Assembly: GCA_000310025.1 (NCBI GenBank)
Contig: FN649734.1
Location: 5,256,010-5,320,009, forward strand
From: Ectocarpus siliculosus
Lineage: Eukaryota > Sar > Phaeophyceae > Ectocarpales > Ectocarpaceae
DNA: 64,000 bases
Direction: 5' to 3'
In this document: piece after piece, positions 35,953 through 46,535 of the stretch
Layout: each line of letters begins with the position of its first letter
Position numbering within the stretch: position 1 is the stretch's first letter
Translations under genes and position numbers: made by a program
Notes under the pieces: model-generated
The model's input: only the letters and a program-made list of their open reading frames with translations
Told to the model about the DNA's origin: nothing
The model's database searches: none

Positions 35953-38900
35953 GCGCCATCCCCAAGAAGCTGGGAGTCCTTGCCCTGCTCGAGATTCTAA
36001 ACTTGGGCTCCAACAAACTCACAGGTGGGAGGAGTCGATTACGAAGTGCTCTCCCGAGTTGTAGAGAGCTTGCATAGCGAGCTGCTAGAACAATGGGGAT
36101 ACTGGATAACGTGGCACTCACCCGTGCGTTGGTGGGAGTATTTTCCGCTGACGCCTTCTACAACGCATGCTCAACTGCGTGTTGGTGAAACATTGTAGCA
36201 ACCGGTTCCTCACCTGTAAGCTTGGTGATCTAGAGAAACCTGCAGGTTTTCCTTAACTCGAGCACATCATGTCTTCTTGCTGTACTTGAGCAGGAAATGT
36301 CCCCCACGGGCAAGCACTCGTGATCAAGCAGTAGGCACAGGCCACATGTTGTAGTCTGCGAAGTCGTGGGAACTCGTGGGAGTGCCATACATGCCCGCGA
36401 CCTTTAACCCTATTTTCCGATATCCAATGCCGTGCAGGTGCAATCCCTGCGTCGCTGGGACACCTCGGTAGCCTGCAGCAGCTCTACCTATCTGGAAACG
36501 AGCTAACCGGTGAGGATCTCCGACAAATTCGGCTTGCACGTCGTCGAAGGTCGCAACATTCGTTAACTGAGCCAATGCTGCTTTCGGTAAACGCTTCTAG
36601 AACAGTTCTACTTGGCAGTATTAGCCTACTGGCAAATTACAATACAATTCATCTTGAAGAATTCTGAGAATACCAAGACGCGTGCAACGTGACTCGGCGC
36701 CAGCTGGTTGTTGCTAAGGACGGGGTATTCCAGCGCTGCAAGGTCCTTCAACTCAGGCGGGATGGTACCTTTAGAAAACCAAGAGCCACGAACTTGGCGG
36801 GGAGTAGAGAAAATTCATCACCCGGCTTATTGAAGATGTGGTGGTGCGTGAACCCTGTGGCAGCTACATTCTACATGTCCTAGAATCTTGACGGAACCTA
36901 TGTGCTAGATTTCTTTTCCCTTTGTTCTTGCAGCTTTTAAGCTGTCCCGTGGTATTGCGTTGCTTGTGCAGGACACATCCCCCCGGAGCTGGGAGATCTC
37001 AGCAACCTGCAAGTTCTTGTGCTGTCATCCAATCAGCTTTCCGGTGAGATTCGTGAGCTTATAGCAGACTTGCACTGCTGGCTCCCCTAACATTGACGTG
37101 CTCAGCACCGCATAGGTGAGTACATTGGTGTACTTCTACAACATTCCTCGCCAGAAGACTGGTTGTTGCCAAGCAGAAGCTCCTCAGATGGCTTAGAAAC
37201 CCCAACTTCTTGGGGATGGGTTCTGCTCGAGCATTGCAGCAGTATGATGGTACGAAAATAGGATCGCGTCACCAAGATTGCCGATTTCTGGCACAGCCAA
37301 AACTCACCTGAGTGTGGGCGGGACGAGATATACATATGTAGATCGATGCTCTAGAAAAATATATTGCTTTATTGTTTTTCTTTCGAATTGCCTTGATTTT
37401 TATTTTCTGTGGCCTACGGAGGGAGACTTCCCCCGTACCACACGTCCCGCACGGCACAAAGCCTCCGCGGTATCCTAACGTGTCTCTGCTACTAAACACA
37501 AATTTCCCCCCGAGTACCACGGGACGAAACTGTTGTACAGTAGCAGTCCCAGCCTCCCAATGGTGCGCTACCATTCAGAAAACAGAAAACACCCCATGCT
37601 ACGCAAACTTGCTTCTACACGGCAAAGGTGGCTCCTCCGAGTCACAGAAAATAATAAGAGGCCTCTTCAAAGTGAGCCCTCACTCGCAACATCTCTCCTA
37701 TCCCCCACCTTCGAAAGAAAAGGGGTGGGTGGGCGGGAGAAAAGCCACGACATGATTGCTAGCTATCGTCCAAGTTTCGATGTAGCTAGCTGCTGCCCTT
37801 CTGCCGCGTAACCCTCCAAAGCGGGCTGCATGGTACACATTGTGTCTTTCTCGCAACGTGGCCCTTGGGTCCAGTGGACAAGCGTCTATCAAACCCTTGC
37901 CGCAGGAGCAGCGAGGCAGCAGAATGATAACTCCGTGAGAACTTTCTCTTTTTGGGACCCCAGAAAACCGAACCAAGACATCCGAACCAACGCGCCTCCA
38001 GGGCGGCACAACAAGAACCCAAATACACACGTAGATCTGGGAGATGTTCCGGATTCTTCCGTGCACAATAAACTACAGTTTGTTCGGTCTTCGACAACAA
38101 ACGTTCATTTGTTTAACGATATCACCCATGAACTGAACAACCCTTCCATCGCCCAAAATACCATGCAGGCGAAATCCCGGCGTCACTTGGACAGCTCGTC
38201 AAGCTGGAAACTCTCTCCCTCGACCGAAACAAACTCAGCGGTAGGTGTCCCCCGACCCCTTCGGTGTGTACACGCCACACCAGATATATTGGATCCCGCC
38301 TCCCGCCGATGCAAGACGGGATTCATGCATGTTGCTTCTAAAGAAGTCGAAACAAACAATTTCGCTGTGCAAACTGCTTGGGTCAACGTACAACTCGTTG
38401 TAGAGGTAGAGGCGCTACGACGCCTTTATATTTTCTCGCTGCGGTGGGATGCGTCCTGTAGATGTGCGTGTCAAAGCTAGGCATATTTATCGTTGGAATT
38501 TCGAAGAACAACTCGGTCACCCTCGAGAACATCGCCTACTCATCCACTCACGCGTAGGCGAGTAACGCCAGGACCTTTGTGAACGCCGCCCGCCAAGTGA
38601 ACAACCCCCCAGACAAGAACACAAAGTACCTTTGGTGCACGAAAAAAATTGGTATTGCCCCGGTGATAACGTGTTTTGTTTTTGGCTCCCCTTGCTTGAA
38701 CGCCCCGTGTTTCTGTGTGACCGTTCCCGGGGCATTCACGCGGCAACCCAACGCCTTGCAGAGGTTTGCTGCTGCTGTTTTATTAGTTTTATATAACCGT
38801 TCCAAGACCTCAAACTGGAGCACCAACGGGCTCCTGCTGACACAGACCCAAGTGTGCTGCCGCCCTTACTTCGGTTGTCGAATGTTCTATCGTACATGCT

Positions 38901-41205
38901 GCTTTTGGCCAACATGGTAGGTTCCAACGAGAGAGGCACACCCTAAGAATTTGTGTTTGCGTGTGTCCTGGGGAGGCCCCAAACAGAAAATGTGATGGAC
39001 GTGGAGACCAAGGGCCTTTCGTCCGTAGCGGTGATCGTTTCGGTTGTGTTGTCATGCCCCTCTACCTTTGCAAGCGCTCATCCCGGTGGTATTTTGGCAC
39101 GGAACCTTATTTTTCGCCCCCGATGCATTCACTCGTTCTTGAAGTCTGTTTTCTCCGTGGCGCGAAACACAATGTAAGTAAAAGATTACGGCTGTCACTT
39201 GAGCAGGACAGATCCCCGTGGAGCTAGAAGCTCTCCGCGAGCTGAGGAAGCTCATGGTCGAAGACAACCAGCTTTCTGGTGAGGAGCGTGTGAGTAGCGT
39301 TGCTTTCGTTGCTTGGATGCCTGTACGTAGGTGAGAAATTCCCGGGAAATGCAAAACGTAAGGAGAGCAAAGAACGGAAAGCCTCTCAGCCGCGCGTGGG
39401 TACGAAGGCTGCAGGTAACGCACTGGCGATGGTGTATCTTCCCCGCTATTTTATCATTTCCTCGCTCATGCAGGCCCAATCTCTCCGAAGCTGGGGAAAT
39501 TGGCAGCACTGCAACACCTCGTCCTTAGCAACAACCATCTTAGCGGTGAGTCAACACGCACAAGTGTCATGAAATCCTCAGTGGCATTTCTTGATGAATT
39601 ACAACCATTTATTTTTTCGGAATATATATATATTTTTTGCCCACGGGTCGCGTAGGTGAGTGAGTGTCTGATAAGCGGTTGGTGGGACAAATTTTAGCCA
39701 TCGCGTAGGTGAGAAGGCCCCTGCTTCGCGCTCGGTCAACAAAAACTAAACTTTGCTCCATGGTTTGTTTTAATCTGCTCGTGCAGGTCCCATCCCCACA
39801 GAACTAGGATCTCTGAGCGCGCTCCAGCACCTGTGGCTCGACGGCAATCAGCTTTCAGGTAACGTTCTGGTGGACGTCGAGGGCATCCTGGCCGACATAT
39901 TTTCGAAGCTTTCTAATATACCGTAAATTGCGGAGAGATGGCACCTGTTGCGATCATTATTATTGTTATTTTCGCACCCTGGTGTGATCTCTCCGGCCGG
40001 TGCCATCTCTCCGACCCCGGTTCGGAAGGCAAAGTATATCTTTTAGTTTTGAAGACATCCCGGTGCGATCTCTCCGACATGGGCGCCATGCCCAACTAAA
40101 TTCACACAGCGGCCCTACTACTGCTACGGCGGTGTTGTTTGCACGCCCCCCGGTGCCATCTCCCCGGCCGGTGCCATCTCTCCTCTTGTTACCGTAGACG
40201 GAGTTGTAAAACCTTGCTATGGCTGACAGTACGGTAGACACAGATCAGTCGAACGTTTTTTTTGTTTGTACGCTGTGGGCGCATCACACCTATGTGTAGG
40301 TACCGGTAACGGCAACGGACGCTGGTACGTATGCATAGCAGCTTCCATGTAGCGAGTGGTCATGGTTCTGTGTGTCAAGTGTTGCTATGGCGTGACAAGG
40401 ACGGAGAACGACGATGTGGTTTCCATCTGGGGTGTACCGGTACCTATTGTATCAGTTTGCAAGAGTACATTGGATTTCCTTGTGTAAGGTAGGGTAGGTT
40501 GCAGCTTGTATGATGCGCTTGGTTGACACCGATTACATGAAACATTTGACATGCCGCGTGAAGCGACCGTACATACATACAGTACAGGAGTAGCGCCCCG
40601 CTGATATCGTCACCACATGTAAAAGGTACAGTACCTCTTTTCGGGCAGCTCAAAAAGAGTCCAATCTTGGATTTGGGGGTCGGTGAGTGTGCGATCTCGC
40701 CCGGCCCGGTGCAGAAATCGAATTGAATCAATGCCGTTCTTGCTTCTTTTTTGTTTCCGCACCCCGGTGTCATCTCCCCGACCTCTGCCATGTCTCCACC
40801 TCTTACGAGTGATGTACCTTATTCACTTCGTGGAGTTCACTCTCTCTTTCCTCCCTTTGGCTGAAGGGCCCATCCCCAAGGCGCTGAGATCTCTGACCAA
40901 GCTGGAGACGCTGTGGCTCTCAGACAATCACCTCACTGGTGAGGAGCGATCCAAGGAACACATGCCCCCGCCTCTCTCTTGTAGGGTGGTTGGGTCCAGC
41001 GCAAGCTCCTAAAATGGCCCTGCATAAACCAACATGGAGAAAGCTTCTAGAATACTTCTGGTACGTATTTGCGTGCACGTAGGAAAGCCTTTAGTTTCCC
41101 TCCGCTAAATCTATAGTTGCACTTTCCCTGCAGGCCCCGTCCCTCCGGAGCTGGGAGATCTCGGAACACTGGGATGGGTCAATTTTGCAGATAACAATCT
41201 GAGCG
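35953..41205 (+). CDS. Nine single-LRR cassette exons of gene 3
   Basis: Sense exons of exactly 72 nt lie at 35953-36024, 36438-36509, 36972-37043, 38169-38240, 39207-39278, 39474-39545, 39787-39858, 40867-40938 and 41134-41205. All are phase 1 on both sides and open. The repeat at 40867 uses an aag acceptor. The last one is unusual in having WVNFADNNLSG where others have a leucine strand. The introns share a recurring CGCGTAGGTGAGT-like word and TTCTAGAA-like words, showing that exon and intron were copied together. Two decayed antisense LRR exons lie in this array (36697-36768 and 37149-37222), and a small inverted-repeat element sits at 39919-40196. Confidence 0.85.
36697..36768 (-). pseudogene. 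Decayed antisense LRR exon
   Basis: On the minus strand, 72 nt after an aag acceptor read GTIPPELKDLAALEYPVL then SNNQLA, a clear LRR of this family. The donor has decayed (cgagtc in place of gtgagt), so the exon is probably not usable. It lies in the intron between the sense LRR exons at 36438 and 36972. Confidence 0.65.
37149..37222 (-). pseudogene. Second decayed antisense LRR exon
   Basis: On the minus strand after acceptor gagcag the sequence reads EPIPKKLGFLSHL. A 2-base length change (74 nt) then shifts the frame, after which the expected ending appears in another frame (LLLGNNQ). The donor is lost. It lies about 105 bp past the sense exon at 36972-37043, in opposite orientation. Confidence 0.6.
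39919..40196. mobile_element. Small inverted-repeat element (MITE-like)
   Basis: The ends 39919-39945 and 40170-40196 are imperfect inverted repeats (about 22 of 27 positions match), with a perfect 14-bp inner part, GGAGAGATGGCACC and its complement. Extra direct copies of the same word lie inside (about 39978-40013, 40060-40076 and 40150-40167), and a diverged copy lies outside at about 40764-40795. There is no coding capacity. It sits in a gene 3 intron between LRR exons. Confidence 0.5.
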
Positions 41206-44200
41206 GTGAGTGTTACGTGTTGTTTACTGGACAGATCTGCAGAGCTTACATGTATATAAGCCCCACACACGCGCAGGTGGGGTCGATGTTCTAGAAAATA
41301 CAGAATGGCGTGCTACTTTTTTTCCACTGAAGGCTAATTTTGTCCGAGCGGTAGCTTCTCGGGCTTGCTGAGAATTTCGCATTCGAGACGGGTTTATGAT
41401 TGCGCCACTGGGTATTTCCGGTGTGATGAGACATGCGTGATTCCACCGGCTTTAGTGTTCGAATTGTGCCGTATCGGTCCTGCCGACGCCGGATACATGT
41501 TCTAGAGATCGATGTGGAACAACTAGAGGCCTCCGTACCTTCGAAGGTTCTGTCCTGGCCTGGGTATCAGAAGAATTCCTAAACAAGAGAAAGGTCCGTT
41601 TCATTCATCCCGTTGAGTTGTTGTGGTCAGCGAGCGTTCTGAGGAGTTGGTACAGTGCGTGTGTCCATCGAGCACTTTGCCGAAATGACTCCGTGGTTAT
41701 GTATGGTTACGTGCAAGCTGGGTTTTCTTCGTGTTCTTTGCCTAGTCCCTGTGTAGGGCTACGAAAGTCGGGGCACCTAGTGACTCCCAGAAATGCGAAG
41801 TTTTTCGAGAGCACCACACTAAATGTACTCCGTGTTGACGTGTGTGTTGTGTGGTGAAGCTTGGAAAATAAGTTGAATTCATCCCGTTTTTGGTATAACA
41901 GATTGCTCGCCCATATTTTCTGCGACACTTCAATAGCTTCAAACAGGCGAACTATATCTATCTCGGTTTCCTGGGCTTATTCTCGGGGTCGGAAATCCTT
42001 GACCTGAATTTGGTGTTATCCTGAAATCCCCTGCGCCATTGTTTTACGGGCTTGTTTCTCACCAGGCATGTACTACCATCGCTTGCAGTATGTATCCTAC
42101 GGCCTTTCCCTCTACGATCGAGCCTCGATGTAAGGTTCCTAGGAAGATCCTCGGTGCTCGCCTTGATCGTCATCAACGGTTACAATTCAGCAGATCCATC
42201 TCTCACGTGTAGACACGAAACAAGCGCTTTCGACAGCTAGACACGAAATCGAGGTTATTTCCCACCTCGCTCAGGGTTTGGACAAGCGATCTACGACGGC
42301 CGCAGAAGATTCTCCAACTTAGCGAATGGGCATCGCGGTGACAAGCGTATGCTTGCAAGACACGCGCGGCACTTCGGGAAAAATCACATCCACGTACCAT
42401 TTCGAACCCTTGGGAGCTGCACCCTACGATTCGGGGGGAAGTCTAGTTCGCCGAGGTGTTTGACATCTGTAACGTTGTAACGTTGTGTGCCTTCGAGGGC
42501 CAGACGGTGTCTTTCGAGGTGCCATTAGACAACAGGCCTGACCAACGTCGCATGATCGCCGGCTTCGCCCCGCTCGTCCGTCCGTATGTGCTCTGCTAGT
42601 TATGCTCCAATTTGGTATGATTTCCTGCTCGATATACTCTTTTTGTAGTCCTGCAAAAAAATTTCGCCCGCCAACGGGTGAGTGCCACGGGTGGGATGTT
42701 TCTGTCAGCGTGCGAGCTGCTGCCCAGAGATGAGCCTGTTAACGCTGACCCTGTTTGCATTTTCCCTGAGGCTCGATTGGGCTGTTTGCGTTTGTGTCTG
42801 GCTGGCTCTTTTGCCTCGCTCGACAGAACTCTGGGACCACACCCAACACATTCAAGACATTGGCCACGCGATGGGGGCTTCCAGTATGCCAGGTGCGCCA
42901 ACACACCGTATGCCCGGCGGTGTCTTCGACACAACCAGTGTCGGTCTGCGAGTGGGCCTACAATTGTAGTTGGCGCGGATTTGTGTACCTCATTCGCTCA
43001 CAAGTACTCATTGCACAGGTTGTTCTCGATTCCGCCGGCAGTGACGGATTGCTCGGCGTCTCAAAATTGTGGGTGATTAGCAGTTTACTGCTTTTAAGCG
43101 GGCGCAACCTCTCTTTGGCAACAACAATTGCCCTGCGGGTACAGTAGGGGGCCCGATATAAGGCGGTGTAGTGCGTGGTGAAGGAAACCGCCTTATATCG
43201 GGCAACCGCCTTATACACGGTCTGACATTGGCCCAATAGGGCGGTGACCGCCTTATTTAAGACAAATGAAGAAAGGAGGTTTCAGCGTATTGGGCATCAC
43301 CTCACGGCGCGTCGCTGAGTGGAAGAAATGGTCACGCGTTATGCATTCACGCGTGTAGAACGAGCAAGATTGCTTGCACTTGTTTGAGTATTGCTTGCAG
43401 CGGTGTGTACGTGTACATCTGATGCCGTACGACCCCGCTGGGAGTGTACAGCAGAATGTACATCTGCATCCAACAATGCCGCTGCACAAGGCTCTGGTAG
43501 AGTAGACGAATAACGTGTCCAAACAAACACTTCTCTTCGGTACTGATGCGAGGGACACCGAATATTTTTCCTTCGTGAAGAACAAAACTTAAGCTAGCCA
43601 ACATGGACGCACGCAATAGTTGGAAAGCAATCGTGGCACCGAAAAACATTTGTATTCGCTGCGTCCATGACGCTTGGCCGGGTTAAGCACTGCTTGCCCC
43701 GGCGCTTGTACCTCTGAAAATGCGACCACTCTTTGAAGCACGCCCTGCTCTATGAAATACAACAGCTGAGAAAATCCGTCTATCCGCCTACAAGAACTCT
43801 CTCATGTCCGACTGCCGCACGGGTTTAGACGCGTGAGCTTTGATCATCGCCATTTTGGCCTTCTGAAGGTGGAAAACGGCTTCGCGATTGCCGGACTCCC
43901 CCGCGGCCCTTTCCAGAGAGCCGAAGTGTTGGGAGAGTTGGCTCAGTGCATGCTCCGGGCCGACGGCGTGTGTGCAAAGAGTGATGTGTCCGCGCTCGTT
44001 CGCATCGAATTCCTCCGCGTAAAACAATACGGTTTCGTGCGGCCGAACACAGAACGTGTGTGCGCGCCTATAGTAGGGTTGTATTCCGTTAAACCAGGGC
44101 GTTGTGTTGACCACTCCTTCAGGTGTCTTGGGCCACAAAGGTACAGGTGTTTCAGAGAGGGGCGTAGTGATGTGAAGATGATCACCGCCTTGTATCGGAT

Positions 44201-44503
44201 TTTACTTGGGTAGTTACCGCCTTGTACGGGGAGATTGCCTATATAAGGCGGTGCCGCCTTCTATCAGGTCTGAGTTGTGTGCGCCAATTTCAGCCGCCTG
44301 ATATCGGACAACCGCCTTATTCACACCGCCTTATATCGGGCCCCCTACTGTACCTGATAGATCGCCTCCTCTCTACGCCCACTGCACGATGTGCTGAGTA
44401 GCTTGAGTGGGGACACAAGACATCGCCAGGTTGTAGCTTCCCACCGATGGCTGGAGCGATGGTAACAGTTCCTCCAATTGGCATGCTGCTTGTTGGTCGG
44501 CAG
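41206..44503. other. Long intron of gene 3 between LRR array and Roc
   Basis: A 3.3-kb intron. It contains the block shared with genes 1 and 2 (about 42821-42960) and, near its 3' end, the inserted TA-flanked transposon at 43142-44350. No LRR exon is seen on either strand. The remaining ORFs are short and unrecognised. Confidence 0.6.
43142..44350. mobile_element. TA-flanked TIR DNA transposon (Tc1/mariner/pogo-like), non-autonomous
   Basis: The ends match as perfect 28-bp inverted repeats starting CAGTAGGGGGCCCGATATAA, with TA on each side (43140-43141 and 44351-44352) as target duplication. CAGT ends, a TA target and a CGATATAA-type terminus are typical of the pogo/Fot branch of Tc1/mariner. 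Further copies of the CCGCCTTATATCGG word lie just inside both ends. The element is 1209 bp. A 116-codon minus-strand ORF (43788-44138) shows no DDE motif that I can recognise, so it is probably non-autonomous or carries foreign internal sequence. The intact TIRs suggest a fairly recent insertion. Confidence 0.8.
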
Positions 44504-46535
44504 GTGGGCATATTCCAGGCCAGCTGTGCCGGTTGCTTGACATTCTAGATCGTACGCGTGCCATGGGGACATTTCCTGGTCTGGATGGTAACCCGTGGGC
44601 TGAGCCGCCGGAGTCCATCGTGGCGAAAGGCCCGAACTGGATCAGATCTTACTTCAAGGATCTGTATGCTGAACCCTGTTGGGTCCAGCGCAGCAGCGTC
44701 AAGGTTGTGATCGTCGGACAGGCGGGCGCAGGAAAAACAAGGTTGGTGACGTGATGATCCTGCTCGTGCTCTGTCGCACCGAGTGTTTCGGGCTGAAGTC
44801 TTTCCGCACAATAGCAGCAGTTGACGGGGTGATATCATATCATTTACTTGGCACAGAAGCAGACTGTTTTATCACAGCGGGTGGTTTTAGCCATACGCCA
44901 TATCATGGTCTTGTATTTTGCGCATGTCGCCGCTCAAACCATGCCTTGCAACATCATGCTGGAAAGGGACTTTGGCAAGAGACATCACGACGCCCCGCAT
45001 TCGGGTGCTTTGGAAATCCGAACAGTGACACCTGCATGCTTTACCCCGACAACACTCTTCCGACATGCTCTCTCTGCTTCGCATTGCCAACCTGTTGCAA
45101 CTCACCCTCACCTCGCACAGCTTGCGCCAGAGCATGAAGGCCAACAAGGCAACTCCTACGGCCATGTGGAATGAGGAGAGCACAGTTTTGGCTGACGTGG
45201 AGCCCATGGAGCTAGGAGGCTCATCAGTTCGGGTGTTCGATTGCGCAGGACAGGTGAAAGCGCTTGATAGAGTCGTTGCTTGAGACGTCGCCCTGAACGA
45301 CTTGTCATGCGCCGTATACGTGCGAGTGTTAGCGCCTAGGTGCAGCGAGTCTTGGCGGGCAAGCGCAGCCATGAACTCGAACCAATTCCTTGTTTGTCCT
45401 CCGTAGAGAATGTTGTTGACGTGGCGCTTGACAATATGTAGTACCTCATACTTCTATGTCATCACCTACGCGTTTGTTGTACCACGGGCATGAGTGAACC
45501 ACGTACCTCCTGGGTGATGTAAAGTCGGGTGTCAAAACTGTTTCGGGCTGAGAAAAAGCGCAGAGTTTCGTGATTCATTGCGCCGCTTTCACGACTTTGT
45601 TTGTTTCTTTAGTGCTTGCCCTTGATCAGGGGAAGCCGGACGGTGCTGTTTCTCCACAATATTCCACGTCTGTTATTACAACATGTAGGCTCGGAGATAG
45701 ATTTGCGTGGTTTACAGGAAGCGGGACAAGGTGGTGCAACTGGAGCATTGTCCTCAATCGTTTCCCATCACATGCGGAGTGGATCGGAGACCATTTTACA
45801 CCCCTGATGTAGTCTTTGGTAGCTTCCCTATATTCCAGCTTTCTTCGACTTGGAGCTGGCTTGTACCTTGAGCCTTAGAATGTAAATTGATTGTACAATC
45901 TTTTTGGTAACCACTGAGTGTTGTGACAATAGAGGCTTATCGCACAAAACGCGCGTTCGACAGGATGCCTACGCGGGGCTGCTGTAGATGTTCCTGACAC
46001 CACGGTCTGTTTTCGTGCTAGTGTGCAACGCCGAGGCGTTCGAACAACAGCGAGGTAGCGATCATGATCCGTTCGAGGAAGACTGCCGCAAGCTGGAGGA
46101 ATGTGTGTTCAAATGGTTGCGATCGATATCTCGACGCGTTCCCGACAGCAACATCATCCTCGTTGCTACCAAGTGTGATTTGGTGCGAGGCAAGGCTGTT
46201 GACGTTGGCAGAAGATTGGAGCAGGCCAGTCAAATGTTCCTGAACAGCTGGGTCCGCGATGGTATGAAGCCCGTGCAGTTGGAGCATGGTGTTTGCCTCA
46301 CGAGCTGCTCCCCGACGGCCATTGGTGAGGATGGGGAGACAAGCACCGGAAACCACGCGTCGGAGGATGGTTGGCCGTGCGACTGGCGGGAAGACGGATA
46401 CGATAACCCGTCGACCAGTTTGCTCCACCGGCTCGTTAACAAACCCGACGGGGGTGGTCCTCGAGGAGCTCAGATGGTACTTCCTCGCAGCTGGGGTATC
46501 GCCCTCACCGTACTTGAAGCTCTCGAGATTGGACG
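44504..46535 (+). pseudogene. Roc exons of gene 3 (with premature stop)
   Basis: Exons 44504-44741, 45121-45253 and 45964-46535 correspond to the Roc exons of genes 1 and 2. G1 (GQAGAGKTS), G3 (DCAGQ) and G4 (TKCD) are all still readable. In the third exon the eighth codon is TAG (45985-45987). This TAG also creates an AG directly before a phase-0 codon boundary, so use of a new acceptor at 45988 would skip the stop with loss of eight residues. Such use is speculative, because no long pyrimidine tract is obvious. Confidence 0.78.

Noticed and set aside
36286-36335. Possible sense LRR remnant after cttgagcag (GNVPHGQAL)
   Set aside because: Similarity ends after a few residues and there is an early stop; too short to claim.
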